DNA of 64,000 nt from Prevotella sp. UBA2739 (GTDB lineage: Bacteria; Bacteroidota; Bacteroidia; Bacteroidales; Bacteroidaceae), in assembly GCA_002353525.1 (NCBI GenBank), contig DEJV01000002.1:24750-88749 (forward strand). The letters are read 5' to 3'. Shown here piece after piece: positions 16,501-25,207 of this stretch. The notes beneath the pieces were generated by a model. That model ran no database searches and was not told where the DNA came from. It saw nothing but the letters and a program-made list of their open reading frames with translations. Position 1 is the first letter of the stretch, and every line of letters begins with the position of its first letter. Both the position numbers and the translations under genes were made by a program.

Positions 16501-16543
16501 ATTGATAATTGACAATTGACAACTGATAATTGATAATTATTTA
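16501..16543. repeat. type IV tandem repeat
   Basis: TTGATAATTGACAATTGACA and variants directly follow the truncated type II arm. The stretch 16544-16640 between this and the type III element is not recognised; it has no supported gene. Confidence 0.65.
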
Positions 16544-16640
16544 CGACCACGAATCTATCGGATTTTTCGAATTCTCCTTGCCTGAAGTACGTTTCGCGAA
16601 TGCCGCCAGCGGCAACGAATGTATCGAATGGATAATTGAG

Positions 16641-16797
16641 GAATTCGAAGGTTCGAAGGTGCGAGGGTACGAAGGTACGAGAATACCCTTGCCTGCTTCA
16701 GAAGAGATTCCAACGATCTCAGCGAGCGAGACTAATCTCGTACCCTCGCACCTCCGCACCCTCGTACCCACGTATCTCCGTACCTCGTCCCTCCGAA
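16641..16797. repeat. type III hairpin repeat
   Basis: The left arm (GAAGGTGCGAGGGTACGAAG, then GTACGAGAATACCC) and the right arm (CTAATCTCGTACCCTCGCAC, then CTCCGCACCCTCGTACCC) are complementary in style. They flank a core CTTGCCTGCTTCAG...GATCTCAGCGAGCGAG. It ends one base before the stop codon of ccsA and could act as its terminator. A close copy lies at 22133-22255. Confidence 0.8.
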
Positions 16798-16798
16798 A

Positions 16799-17731
16799 CT
16801 AATAGAGATTGTATGTGTGTACACTGGCGCCTTGAGCGGCAGGGAGGTAATTGATGCCCCACCAGCACATTTGCAGCAACACAAAAGCGATGATGAGCAT
16901 CCATAAGGCAGGTTGGGTCTTTTGGGGATAGCCCAGGCGATAATGGATGTAGGCCAGATAGGCAAACCACGTGATGGCTGCCCACGTCTCTTTGGGATCC
17001 CATGCCCAATAATGGCCCCATGCCTCTTTTGCCCACAGGGCACCGAAAAGCATGCCTATGGTCATAAATGCCAATCCCACGTAAACAAGGTTGTCGCAGA
17101 TGTCCATCTCAGAAAGGATGGGCCTTGCTCCTTGCTTTCCCGGCTTTGTTGCGGCTGAGCCGCAACCTACGGAGAAAGCAGATTGGACATTGCCTCTTGC
17201 TTCTTCTTCCTTGCTTCTTGCCTCTTGCTTCTTGCCTCTTGCTTCTTCCACCTTGCTTCTTGTTTCTTCCCTCTTGCTTCTATACAGCAGATAAATGGCC
17301 ATTACGGTGGCAGCACCCAGAAGCGCATAGCAGAACATATAGACGATGACGTGAGGGGCAAACCAGGGGCTCTGCAAGGCCGGCATCAGCGTCTTGTTGT
17401 GTATCTCTGGCTTGAAAAGATTGACGCAGATGAACACAAAGGCCAATAGCGTGCTGAACGAGAGAATCCATTTGTAATGCCAGCGGCAATAGACGATGAT
17501 GCCTGCCAGCGGAAGAAAAAATGAATACCATAAGCGCGTCTCTCCCATGGTGCGGAGCGGTGGCCGTTCCAGCGACAGCCACATGCCGACGATGAAAGCA
17601 AAAAACACCAGCAGGCCAGCTGTGGTGGCCATGTAGGCCAACCGGCTTTTGTCGCGCCAGGCAGCATAGGCCCCCAGCGTCCATAATAACACAGAACCCA
17701 ATGAGAAATAAATGAAATAGCTCCAGGTCAT
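16799..17731 (-). CDS. ccsA: CcsA-type cytochrome c haem-handling protein with repeat-derived insert
   Basis: 310 residues from the ATG at 17731, which overlaps the stop of ccs1 in an ATGA. It is a multi-span membrane protein. WGHYWAWDPKETW is the tryptophan-rich (WWD) haem-binding motif of CcsA/CcmC/CcmF proteins, so it should present haem for attachment to periplasmic cytochromes c together with Ccs1. It is the last gene of the nrfHA operon, whose products need five and four haems. Unusually, about 50 residues (roughly 150-200) between two membrane segments are repeat-derived and highly charged (KVEEARGKKQEARSKEEEAR). The remainder is normal, so the protein may still work. Confidence 0.85.
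   Translation of the reverse strand: MTWSYFIYFSLGSVLLWTLGAYAAWRDKSRLAYMATTAGLLVFFAFIVGMWLSLERPPLRTMGETRLWYSFFLPLAGIIVYCRWHYKWILSFSTLLAFVFICVNLFKPEIHNKTLMPALQSPWFAPHVIVYMFCYALLGAATVMAIYLLYRSKREETRSKVEEARGKKQEARSKEEEARGNVQSAFSVGCGSAATKPGKQGARPILSEMDICDNLVYVGLAFMTIGMLFGALWAKEAWGHYWAWDPKETWAAITWFAYLAYIHYRLGYPQKTQPALWMLIIAFVLLQMCWWGINYLPAAQGASVHTYNLY
17190..17281. repeat. AAGAAGC-type tandem repeat inside ccsA
   Basis: On the minus strand this reads as degenerate GAAGCAAGAGGCAAGAAGCA units, the same as type I arms in the intergenic regions. It is in frame and encodes the charged Arg/Glu/Lys-rich loop. A short palindrome TTGCGGCTGAGCCGCAA (about 17149-17165) lies next to it and is also read through in frame. 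Confidence 0.8.
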
Positions 17732-19014
17732 GGTTGTTCCTCCTTTCTTCGTTGTGCAAGAATAAACATCAAAACAGCGCCGAGCAGCATCATGTAAATG
17801 CCGGTGTAGACAAAAGGCAGCCATGGGTCGCTGACGAGTTCAAGAATGCTGATTTCGCTCCAGCGTCCTTTTTGTGTGTCGTAGTTCAATTGGTATATTT
17901 TCCAACCGTCGATACTAAACGGCTTGTTCACCAAGATGTTCGTCTCAATGTCTTTCCCACTCTCTGTGAGTATCTCTACTCTTGAGATGTAGCGCTGAGG
18001 CTCGCGAGGCATCATGGCGAGACTCACCTGTTGGTCTATCTTCAGCATTTGGTAGGGAAACATGTAACTTCCCGAGGTTATCCAGCCGCTTTTCTTCAGG
18101 TATGGGCGCTTCGCGGGTGCCAAAGGATGCCAGTCTGCTTCTACACAAACGGCTGATACGGCTCCTGTCTGCATCCATTCCTCAAAATAGGTGGAGTCTT
18201 CCTGCAATACAGGTACGGCATAGTCTAGTTTCTTCACCAGTCGTATGCGCCAGTCGCCCAGTTGCCCCTCGGTGAAGGTGCTGTCGATGAGCAGCGTCTC
18301 AGCCTGCTGGCCGTCGACGGCATTGCCCGTATTGTTGTCTATCAGAATCAGCTTGGGGGGATATTCATCGATGGTGAATTGCTTGAGCTGGATGGCAATG
18401 GGCAGCTCGTGCATCTCGCCACGATCGTCGACAGCCCGCCATTCGGGTGCTTCCTGGCTGATGGTCATTTTCAGTCGCTGCATGTCGGCATTGCCCAGAG
18501 TGGCTGTTACGATGGTGATGAAAAGTCCGAGATGGTTCATCAGGAAGGGAATGTCGCGCGTCCAGAATGCACGCTTGGGGTGCAGATGTAGCAGGCGGTG
18601 GATGATTACCTGTCCTAACAGCAATGTCATCCATACATAGATAAGAATGAACGGCCAGAACGAGAGCATGCGCGTGATGCCAACGGTATCGGCCAGGGAG
18701 GGCTCAGCCAGCATGAATGGTCCGGAGGGCAGTTGCTTGGTGAGTCCCATCGTGGCTGTCAGAATGACGGCATAGATAAGTGCCGGCACGGCAGCGGTGA
18801 AGGTGGTTAAGTAGCGGAAGCCATACACCCGTGGCCGTAAAGCATACACCACAGCGATGAGAGCTAGAAAGACTGCCAGCGTAATGACGTTGACAGGGAA
18901 GGCGAATGCCTGCCAGTCTACGGGGCCGACGCTCAGTTGGAGCATCAATCCTGTGACGAGAAGGCCCGCACCAATGATGAATCCCTCTTTCAGGGACCAA
19001 GGTTTATTCCACAT
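17728..19014 (-). CDS. Ccs1/ResB-like cytochrome c biogenesis protein
   Basis: 428 residues. Four to five membrane helices lie in the first 170 residues (for example FIIGAGLLVTGLMLQLSVG and FWPFILIYVWMTLLLG). A large periplasmic domain follows (about 180-395), then a last helix (WLPFVYTGIYMMLLGAVLMF) and a basic tail. This is the ResB/Ccs1 layout. NHLGLFITIV carries a His of the type that binds haem in this family. It partners CcsA, whose start codon overlaps this stop, to export haem and attach it to NrfA and NrfH. It starts 113 bp after nrfA. Confidence 0.8.
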   Translation of the reverse strand: MWNKPWSLKEGFIIGAGLLVTGLMLQLSVGPVDWQAFAFPVNVITLAVFLALIAVVYALRPRVYGFRYLTTFTAAVPALIYAVILTATMGLTKQLPSGPFMLAEPSLADTVGITRMLSFWPFILIYVWMTLLLGQVIIHRLLHLHPKRAFWTRDIPFLMNHLGLFITIVTATLGNADMQRLKMTISQEAPEWRAVDDRGEMHELPIAIQLKQFTIDEYPPKLILIDNNTGNAVDGQQAETLLIDSTFTEGQLGDWRIRLVKKLDYAVPVLQEDSTYFEEWMQTGAVSAVCVEADWHPLAPAKRPYLKKSGWITSGSYMFPYQMLKIDQQVSLAMMPREPQRYISRVEILTESGKDIETNILVNKPFSIDGWKIYQLNYDTQKGRWSEISILELVSDPWLPFVYTGIYMMLLGAVLMFILAQRRKEEQP

Positions 19015-19127
19015 TGTGATTTTTCGTGTTGGGCAAAAGTGTTTCTATTTAGCAGTTGACATAAAACATCGCGAACCTTCGGAAACGGCTCCGACAGGTC
19101 CGCGATGAGAATTGTGGTGGATGAAAA

Positions 19128-20615
19128 CTAAATCTCAATCAGTTTGCCATTCTTCTTGGCGTCTTCAATCCATTTCGGCACTACCGTGTCGAGGAATTTC
19201 TGCTTCTTGGCTTTCAGTGTAGGCATGTCGAGGCCAATAGCCATCTGTGCCTTTGCCTTGGTAGAATAGTCGGGTACAGGTATGTCGCCTGTATGCCCAT
19301 GACGGGCAGCCACCTTGGCGATGAGCAGGCGTGCTTGCTGGGCGTAGTCCACAGAGTTGGCCAGCAGTCGGGTCACCTCTTGTGGGGCATGGAAGGTAGC
19401 ACCATGTGAGGCGATGGCATAGTCCCAACGCCACTGGCTCTTGCGGAGCAGGTCCTGGATGGGTTTCATCTCCGTTTCGGTAGCACCCTTGTCGATGATG
19501 AATTTAGCCTCGAAGTGGGCACGGGCCAGTACTTGCTCCGCACGATTGCGCACCTCGTTGCACTTCTCCTGCCGCTCGTAGACGTTTTGGCGCAATGTCT
19601 CCGCATCCTGGCGGTGACATGTCTGACAGGTACGGTCGATGTTGGCCAGTGGCGACATGATGTGGTGATCGGTGAACTTTACGCCGCCTTCGCTCTTATA
19701 CGGCATGTGGCAGTCGGCACAGCTCACGCCACGCTGACCATGAATGCCCTGCAGGGCAATCTCATATCCTGGGTGCTGTGCCTTCAGGATGGGAGTCTTC
19801 GAAAGCGGGTGGATATAGTCGTAGAAGCCAATCTCGTCATACCATTTCTCGGCATCCTCGCAAGTAAGACCGTAATTCTGTGGGAAATAGAGGTAGTCGG
19901 TTTCCTTGTCGAAGTAATATTCGGTGTGGCATTGGGCGCATACCAGTGAACGCATTTCCTGGTGACTGGCTTTCTTCACATCCTTTCCGGCGCGGGCCCA
20001 GGCCTCATACAGAGCCGGACGGGCAGGTTTCAAGTCCATGGTGCGTGCGTCGTGACAATCGGAACAACCTATGGTGTTGTGAATCTCATGTCCCAGCTCA
20101 CTCCATCGCTTGTGGTAGAATTCACCTGTGCCCAATTCGCGCATCATGCGCGGCACGTCGGGACCCTTACAAGTCCAGCAAGTGGCTGGCTGCATGTCCT
20201 TGTCGCCGTCGATGCCCGGATTGCCCGTGCGCAGGATTTTCCGCATGTCATCCAGCGCATGCTTATGTCCGCGTGGCGTGTTATAGTGGCGCGAGAAAGC
20301 ATAACCTGCCCACAGCACCACCATTTCGGGACGCTGCTCCAGCACGTCGACTTCTTGTGAGCTGTTGTACTTGCTCACAAACGAAGTGTCTTCGGTCATA
20401 GCCCATGTCTCGTACTCACGCGGGTAGTCGGCCTTGAACTTCTCATTTTGTGCAACGATTGAATCGGTGAACTGTGTGCGTTTGTTGTTGAACACACTTG
20501 CTACTTCAGCGCGGCGCTCCATCAGCGACGATACGAGCAGTCCGAGCAGGAAAACGACGACCATTGCTCCTCCGAACAATGTCCATCCTTGCCATTTTTT
20601 CAGTTGTTTTGCCAT
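19128..20615 (-). CDS. nrfA: ammonia-forming cytochrome c nitrite reductase (catalytic subunit)
   Basis: 495 residues, a normal NrfA length. After an N-terminal membrane or signal helix (LFGGAMVVVFLLGLLVSSL), five haem-binding sites are seen. CWTCK (146-150) is the active-site CxxCK haem with Lys ligand, diagnostic of NrfA. Then come CSDCH (184-188), CAQCH (226-230), CADCH (299-303) and CQTCH (330-334). The enzyme reduces nitrite to ammonium in the periplasm with six electrons delivered by NrfH. It is the second gene of the nrfH-nrfA-ccs1-ccsA operon, 41 bp after nrfH. Confidence 0.95.
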   Translation of the reverse strand: MAKQLKKWQGWTLFGGAMVVVFLLGLLVSSLMERRAEVASVFNNKRTQFTDSIVAQNEKFKADYPREYETWAMTEDTSFVSKYNSSQEVDVLEQRPEMVVLWAGYAFSRHYNTPRGHKHALDDMRKILRTGNPGIDGDKDMQPATCWTCKGPDVPRMMRELGTGEFYHKRWSELGHEIHNTIGCSDCHDARTMDLKPARPALYEAWARAGKDVKKASHQEMRSLVCAQCHTEYYFDKETDYLYFPQNYGLTCEDAEKWYDEIGFYDYIHPLSKTPILKAQHPGYEIALQGIHGQRGVSCADCHMPYKSEGGVKFTDHHIMSPLANIDRTCQTCHRQDAETLRQNVYERQEKCNEVRNRAEQVLARAHFEAKFIIDKGATETEMKPIQDLLRKSQWRWDYAIASHGATFHAPQEVTRLLANSVDYAQQARLLIAKVAARHGHTGDIPVPDYSTKAKAQMAIGLDMPTLKAKKQKFLDTVVPKWIEDAKKNGKLIEI

Positions 20616-20656
20616 GTTATTTTGTTTTTTTAATTTTCGTTTTCAGTCTTTCTTTC

Positions 20657-21280
20657 CTACTTGCTCATCAGTTTTTGCAACCATTCGGGCACCGGACTTG
20701 GGGGGAGTGGGGTAACCCCTTCGGCATTGGGCGTAGACGAAAGAGAGTTCATGCCCCCATGCGGCACGTTGCGATGGCAGTCCCAGCAGGCCTTGCCTTC
20801 GCCTCGCTTTGCTTGCATAAATCCCATGCGACCAGTCTTCACGAACTCTTGGTTGAGCTGCGTGTGGCAGCGGATGCAGTTGTCCATGATGACTTGCGCG
20901 CTCAAGTCTTCGGCCATAATAGCCTGTCGCTCTGTATGCGTCACAAAATAGGCCACATGCTTCATGCCGTCCATGGCCTTGAAACCGTATTTCATGGCGA
21001 GGTTCTGGTGAGGCACATGACAGTCGTTGCACGTGGCGTCCCGCCCATGTGAAGAGTGCGACCACGACGCATAGTAAGGAGTCATGATGTGGCAGTTGAC
21101 ACAGGCAGAGGGGTCATCAGCTATATAGGTATGCGCGCGTAATAAATAGAGGAAGAGGGCTCCTAACCCCACAATCACTCCTGCGCATGCTATCAAGAAG
21201 ATTTTCTGCTTGTAAGAGAACATGTCTTTTATCTTATTTGCTGCTTTCATCAGGTGTATAGATTGCGGCCTTTCAGCCAT
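20657..21280 (-). CDS. nrfH: NrfH tetrahaem quinol dehydrogenase, electron donor to NrfA
   Basis: It has one N-terminal membrane anchor (IFLIACAGVIVGLGALFLYLL) and four CxxCH sites: CVNCH (60-64), CNDCH (84-88), CIRCH (135-139) and CWDCH (165-169). This is the NapC/NirT-type NrfH pattern, which oxidises menaquinol and passes electrons to NrfA. The length (207 aa) is a little above usual because of a Pro-rich tail (PLPPSPVPEWLQKL). The ATG at 21250 is an alternative start that gives a more usual short N-terminus. The gene is divergent from the Crp/Fnr regulator. Confidence 0.9.
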   Translation of the reverse strand: MAERPQSIHLMKAANKIKDMFSYKQKIFLIACAGVIVGLGALFLYLLRAHTYIADDPSACVNCHIMTPYYASWSHSSHGRDATCNDCHVPHQNLAMKYGFKAMDGMKHVAYFVTHTERQAIMAEDLSAQVIMDNCIRCHTQLNQEFVKTGRMGFMQAKRGEGKACWDCHRNVPHGGMNSLSSTPNAEGVTPLPPSPVPEWLQKLMSK

Positions 21281-21308
21281 TATTTAGGATTCATTTGTGA
21301 TTTTAGCG

Positions 21309-21316
21309 CAAAAATA
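21309..21316 (-). promoter_or_regulatory. -7 promoter box of the nrf operon
   Basis: The minus strand reads TATTTTTG (TAnnTTTG). The start point would lie near 21304, about 24 nt before the ATG at 21280. No TTTG is present at the expected 20 bp upstream. The palindrome at 21341 sits where an activator would bind, which fits activator-dependent transcription. Confidence 0.5.
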
Positions 21317-21340
21317 CCTATTTATATGGATATAAGGTGG

Positions 21341-21352
21341 TAACAAATGTTA
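21341..21352. promoter_or_regulatory. candidate Crp/Fnr-type operator between nrfH and the regulator gene
   Basis: TAACAAATGTTA has perfect 5-bp arms (TAACA/TGTTA) around two bases. It lies in the divergent region, about 37 bp upstream of the predicted nrfH start point. It is the only such palindrome noticed there. Assignment to the neighbouring regulator is inference. Confidence 0.4.
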
Positions 21353-21404
21353 TCTTTATCCTGTAATTAATGTTAATTTTTTCTTTTTCTTTTCTTTTTA
21401 TCCT

Positions 21405-21412
21405 TACTTTTG
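21405..21412 (+). promoter_or_regulatory. -7 promoter box of the Crp/Fnr gene
   Basis: TACTTTTG matches TAnnTTTG and lies 19 bp before the ATG at 21432. A T-rich tract occupies the -33 region. The leader would be about 15 nt. Confidence 0.5.
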
Positions 21413-21431
21413 TGTCATAAAGGAAAGAGTT

Positions 21432-22097
21432 ATGGATATAGACACATTAAATGGCTTGATAAAGTGCCCATTGTTTCAGGGCATCCATCGCGATGTAATT
21501 GTCGATCTCATGCATAGTGTGAGATATCGGGTGATGCGTTATGGCAAAGGTGAAATATTTGCTATCGAGGGTGATGCGTGCTTGCATATAGATATTGTTG
21601 TGCAAGGGGAGATGGTTGCCAAGGTTGTCAGTCCTTCGGGGCGGGTAATGCGCATGAATTTACACCATTCGGGCAACATGCTGGCCCCTGCCTTCCTTTA
21701 CGCCACTCACAACGTCTATCCAGTGACCGTTGAGGCCACCCGCGAGAGTTTCATCTTGCGTCTGATGCCAGAAGATTTGGAGGCGCTCTTCAGTGTTGAG
21801 CCTCGTCTGTATATGAATTTCATTAAGGTGCTTTCAAATATAGTATCTTTTTTAACAAAACGAGTGAGCATGCTGTCGATGAGCGTGAGGGAAAGACTAT
21901 GCTTCTTCCTGTTCGAAGAAATGCAGCGTCAAGGCACTACCGATGTGGTGCTAACCCAATCGCGACAAGAGATTGCGGATAGTTTCGGAGTGCAGAAATT
22001 CTCTTTACAGCGTTGCATGAATGAGCTGAAACAAGAAGGAATTATTGATTATACGGGAAAGAATGTCAGAATCATAAAACCCGACAATCTTACTTAG
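21432..22097 (+). CDS. Crp/Fnr-family transcriptional regulator, divergent from nrf
   Basis: 221 residues. The N-terminal cyclic-nucleotide-type beta-barrel (GKGEIFAIEGDACLHIDIVV, residues of about 38-57) is followed by the long dimerisation helix and a C-terminal winged HTH (SRQEIADSFGVQKFSLQRCM). No N-terminal Cys cluster is present, so an Fnr-type 4Fe-4S sensor is unlikely; the signal is unknown. The divergent position and the palindrome between the genes suggest it controls nitrite ammonification in response to nitrosative or anaerobic cues, as related Crp/Fnr proteins do in Bacteroidetes (inference). Confidence 0.85.
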   Translation: MDIDTLNGLIKCPLFQGIHRDVIVDLMHSVRYRVMRYGKGEIFAIEGDACLHIDIVVQGEMVAKVVSPSGRVMRMNLHHSGNMLAPAFLYATHNVYPVTVEATRESFILRLMPEDLEALFSVEPRLYMNFIKVLSNIVSFLTKRVSMLSMSVRERLCFFLFEEMQRQGTTDVVLTQSRQEIADSFGVQKFSLQRCMNELKQEGIIDYTGKNVRIIKPDNLT

Positions 22098-22132
22098 GGT
22101 GGTGGCTGATTGTTCTATCATGTCTTTGTGGG

Positions 22133-22255
22133 TTTCGAAGGTGCGAAGGTGTGAGGGTACGAAGGTACGAGAATACCCTTGCCTGCTTCAGTAGCGGTTC
22201 TAATAATCTCAGCGCGCTAGAGTAATCTCGCACCTTCGCACCTTCGCACATATCA
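22133..22255. repeat. type III hairpin repeat
   Basis: GAAGGTGCGAAGGTGTGAGG, then GGTACGAGAATACCCTTGCC as in the copy at 16641, a variable centre, then GAGTAATCTCGCACCTTCGC. It sits after the Crp/Fnr gene and before the ffh promoter. The rest of the gap (22256-22383) is AT-rich with no supported gene. Confidence 0.8.
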
Positions 22256-22383
22256 CACTAAAACAGATAATAATTGCGAAACAATAGAATAGATGATACG
22301 GTGAAAACAGCCATTCTTCAAGAATTATTCATTAAAATTACAAAAATAGGTGGCTGCTCATGCGTGAAATGAAAAATTTTTCT

Positions 22384-22391
22384 TACCTTTG
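22384..22391 (+). promoter_or_regulatory. -7 promoter box of ffh
   Basis: TACCTTTG matches TAnnTTTG exactly. The start point would be near 22396, leaving a leader of about 60 nt. The -33 element is weak. Confidence 0.55.
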
Positions 22392-22455
22392 CATAGCTTA
22401 TTTGAATAAGATTACATAAAAAGCGAATAAATACAAAGAAAACGATCATCATATT

Positions 22456-23799
22456 ATGTTTGAAAATCTTAGTGACAGATTAGAGAGATCATTCAAGATT
22501 CTGAAAGGTGAAGGCAAAATCACCGAAATCAATGTAGCGGAAACCCTTAAGGATGTTCGCCGGGCATTGTTGGATGCCGACGTAAACTATAAAGTAGCCA
22601 AAACCTTTACCGACACGGTGAAGCAGAAGGCGTTGGGCATGAATGTGCTGAACGCAGTGAAACCGGGTCAGTTGATGGTGAAGCTGGTGCACGATGAGCT
22701 TGCTGAGCTGATGGGCGGTGAGACCGTTGGATTGAATCTGCAGTCGAAACCTGCCATTATTCTCATGTCGGGACTTCAAGGTTCTGGTAAGACCACATTT
22801 AGTGGTAAGCTGGCCAACATGCTGAAGAACAAACAGCATAAAAAGCCATTGCTCGTTGCTTGCGACGTGTATCGTCCGGCTGCTATCGAGCAGTTGAAAG
22901 TAGTGGCTGAGCAGATTGGCGTGCCCGTATATTCTGAGGATGGCAACAAGAATGTGGTGGAGATTGCCCATCACGCTATTGCCGAAGCTAAGGCAAAGAG
23001 CAACGATGTGGTCATCATCGATACCGCCGGCCGACTGGCCGTCGACGAGGAGATGATGAACGAGATAGAGACGCTGAAGAATGCTGTTCAGCCTGATGAG
23101 ACCTTGTTCGTTGTTGACTCGATGACCGGTCAGGATGCTGTCAACACAGCCAAAGAGTTCAACGACCGGTTGGATTTCGATGGTGTGGTTCTCACCAAAC
23201 TCGACGGTGACACCCGAGGTGGTGCAGCCCTCTCTATCCGCACCGTGGTCACCAAGCCCATCAAGTTTGTGGGTACTGGCGAGAAGATGGAGGCCATCGA
23301 CGCTTTCCATCCTTCACGCATGGCCGACCGTATTCTGGGTATGGGTGATATCGTGAGTCTTGTGGAGCGTGCCCAAGAGCAGTATGATGAAGAGGAAGCC
23401 CGCAAGCTGCAGAAGAAGATTCAGAAGAACCAGTTCGACTTTAACGATTTCCTCAATCAGATTAACCAAATAAAGAAAATGGGTAATCTGAAAGACCTTG
23501 CCTCGATGATACCAGGTGTGGGCAAGGCCATCAAGGACATTGATATAGACGACAATGCTTTCAAAGGCATAGAGGCTATCATCCAGAGTATGACTCCCAA
23601 AGAGCGTTCTCATCCAGAAATACTGAACAGCAGCCGTCGCCAGCGCATTGCCAAGGGTAGTGGTACGAACATCCAGGAGGTGAACCGACTGATTAAGCAG
23701 TTCGATCAGACCCGTAAGATGATGAAGATGGTGACGGGCAGCGGCATGGGCAAAATGTCTGGCATGATGAAAGGCATGCCCCGTATGCCTAAGTTCTAG
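22456..23799 (+). CDS. ffh: signal recognition particle protein Ffh
   Basis: 447 residues, the normal Ffh length. The N domain (1-95) precedes the GTPase G domain with GLQGSGKTT (106-113, P-loop), [23 protein letters not shown] and a GTGEK closing loop. The Met-rich M domain ([18 protein letters not shown] at the C-terminus) binds 4.5S RNA and signal peptides. It directs nascent membrane proteins to FtsY and the translocon. It has its own promoter. No 4.5S RNA gene was recognised nearby. Confidence 0.95.
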   Translation: MFENLSDRLERSFKILKGEGKITEINVAETLKDVRRALLDADVNYKVAKTFTDTVKQKALGMNVLNAVKPGQLMVKLVHDELAELMGGETVGLNLQSKPAIILMSGLQGSGKTTFSGKLANMLKNKQHKKPLLVACDVYRPAAIEQLKVVAEQIGVPVYSEDGNKNVVEIAHHAIAEAKAKSNDVVIIDTAGRLAVDEEMMNEIETLKNAVQPDETLFVVDSMTGQDAVNTAKEFNDRLDFDGVVLTKLDGDTRGGAALSIRTVVTKPIKFVGTGEKMEAIDAFHPSRMADRILGMGDIVSLVERAQEQYDEEEARKLQKKIQKNQFDFNDFLNQINQIKKMGNLKDLASMIPGVGKAIKDIDIDDNAFKGIEAIIQSMTPKERSHPEILNSSRRQRIAKGSGTNIQEVNRLIKQFDQTRKMMKMVTGSGMGKMSGMMKGMPRMPKF

Positions 23800-23846
23800 C
23801 AGAACCTGAAAGAAATGAGCAAATTATAACAACCAAGTTGAAGCAT

Positions 23847-24725
23847 ATGCAGTTAATAGACGGAAAAGCAACAGCAGCAGCCATCAAGGCCGAGATTGCA
23901 GAGGAAGTGAGGCAAATCATCGCATCAGGTGGCAAACAGCCCCATCTGGCAGCCGTGTTGGTAGGCCACGACGGTGGCTCAGAGACCTATGTGAAGAATA
24001 AGGTGCTGGCTTGTGAGGCCTGTGGGTTTAAGTCGAGCCTTATCCGCTTTGAGGACACGATTACCGAAGATGAGTTGGTGGCATGCGTAGAGCAATTGAA
24101 CAACGATGCCGATGTCGACGGATTCATCGTTCAGTTGCCGCTGCCCAAGCATATCGATGAGCAGAAGATCATCGAGGCCATCGACTATCGCAAAGATGTA
24201 GATGGTTTCCACCCCATCAATGTGGGACGCATGGCCATCGGCCTGCCCTGTTTCATTTCTGCAACTCCACTTGGCATCATCACCCTGCTGCAGCGTTATG
24301 GCATCGCAACCAGCGGCAAGAAGTGTGTCATTCTCGGGCGTAGCAATATTGTGGGCAAGCCCATGGCTCAGCTCATGATGCAAAAGCAGTACGGCGATGC
24401 CACTGTCACCGTGTGCCATTCGCGGTCGAAAACGCTCAAGGAGGAATGCCGTCAGGCAGACATCATCATTGCCGCCATCGGCCAGCCCGACTTTGTGACG
24501 GCCGACATGGTGAAAGAAGGCGCTGTGGTTATAGATGTCGGTACCACCCGTGTTCCTGATGCTTCGCGCAAGAGCGGATTCCGTCTCAACGGCGATGTGA
24601 AGTTTGACGAGGTGGCTCCCAAATGCTCGTTCATCACTCCTGTTCCCGGTGGTGTAGGGCCGATGACCATCTGTTCGTTGATGAAGAATACACTGGCTGC
24701 AGGAAAGAAAGAGTTTTACCTTTAA
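23847..24725 (+). CDS. folD: bifunctional methylene-THF dehydrogenase/cyclohydrolase FolD
   Basis: 292 residues from the ATG at 23847 ([10 protein letters not shown], the usual FolD start). [10 protein letters not shown] holds the catalytic Lys and Tyr region, [12 protein letters not shown] is the classical FolD signature, [11 protein letters not shown] follows, and [13 protein letters not shown] is the NADP-binding site. PGGVGPMT near the C-terminus is the second signature. It interconverts methylene- and formyl-tetrahydrofolate in the cytoplasm for one-carbon supply. It follows ffh by 47 bp, probably cotranscribed. The longer frame from a TTG at 23838 is less likely. Confidence 0.95.
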   Translation: MQLIDGKATAAAIKAEIAEEVRQIIASGGKQPHLAAVLVGHDGGSETYVKNKVLACEACGFKSSLIRFEDTITEDELVACVEQLNNDADVDGFIVQLPLPKHIDEQKIIEAIDYRKDVDGFHPINVGRMAIGLPCFISATPLGIITLLQRYGIATSGKKCVILGRSNIVGKPMAQLMMQKQYGDATVTVCHSRSKTLKEECRQADIIIAAIGQPDFVTADMVKEGAVVIDVGTTRVPDASRKSGFRLNGDVKFDEVAPKCSFITPVPGGVGPMTICSLMKNTLAAGKKEFYL

Positions 24726-24738
24726 TATAATATGCCTG

Positions 24739-24918
24739 ATGACAGCACAAGAGTATTATGAACTAGGTAACAAATATCGTAAAGAAGGAAATTTTCAGCT
24801 TGCACTCAACAACTATCAGGCGGCGATCGCTCTCGACCCTGAGAGTCCGGCGGTGCAGGCACGTGAAATGCTTGTTAATATATTTAATTACTATTGTAAA
24901 GACATGTATAACCCGTAA
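24739..24918 (+). CDS. single-TPR mini-protein upstream of the ferredoxin oxidoreductase operon
   Basis: 59 residues. AQEYYELGNKYRKEGNFQLA...NYQAAIALDPESP is one canonical TPR (two helices ending in the ALDP turn), with a helical cap. ATG follows folD by 13 bp and the ferredoxin gene begins 54 bp after its stop, so it sits within the operon. Such a short TPR protein upstream of this oxidoreductase could aid complex assembly (inference). Confidence 0.7.
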   Translation: MTAQEYYELGNKYRKEGNFQLALNNYQAAIALDPESPAVQAREMLVNIFNYYCKDMYNP

Positions 24919-24972
24919 TCTGAGTTGTTTTTGTGCCGGAGAACAATGAATGATTACAAAAACAAAAACGTT

Positions 24973-25203
24973 ATGGCAAAATTAAAAGGAGCAATTGTCA
25001 TTGACACAGCCCGATGCAAAGGATGCTCTCTCTGTGTGGTAGCCTGCCCGCAGAAGGTCATTGCTTTGTCTGGCAAAGTTAATGTGCATGGCTATCCCTA
25101 TGTGGAGGCTGTGAAAATGGAGTCATGCGTGGGCTGCGCATCGTGCGGCATCGTATGCCCCGACGGATGTATTACTGTTTACCGTAAACGAATGGAGGAA
25201 TAA
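24973..25203 (+). CDS. 2-oxoacid:ferredoxin oxidoreductase delta subunit (2x[4Fe-4S] ferredoxin)
   Basis: 76 residues from MAKLKGAIV. Two clusters, CKGCSLCVVACP and CVGCASCGIVCP, each bind a [4Fe-4S] centre. It starts the four-subunit enzyme, followed after 4 bp by the alpha subunit. It carries electrons from the TPP active site to external ferredoxin. An ATG at 24946 would add 9 residues (MNDYKNKNV); I prefer the later start because it matches the usual N-terminus of this subunit. Confidence 0.85.
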   Translation: MAKLKGAIVIDTARCKGCSLCVVACPQKVIALSGKVNVHGYPYVEAVKMESCVGCASCGIVCPDGCITVYRKRMEE

Positions 25204-25207
25204 CGCT

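Noticed and set aside
16530..16802. 90-codon ORF between repeats and ccsA
   Set aside because: Its second half is type III repeat sequence; the first half has no family, promoter or start context.
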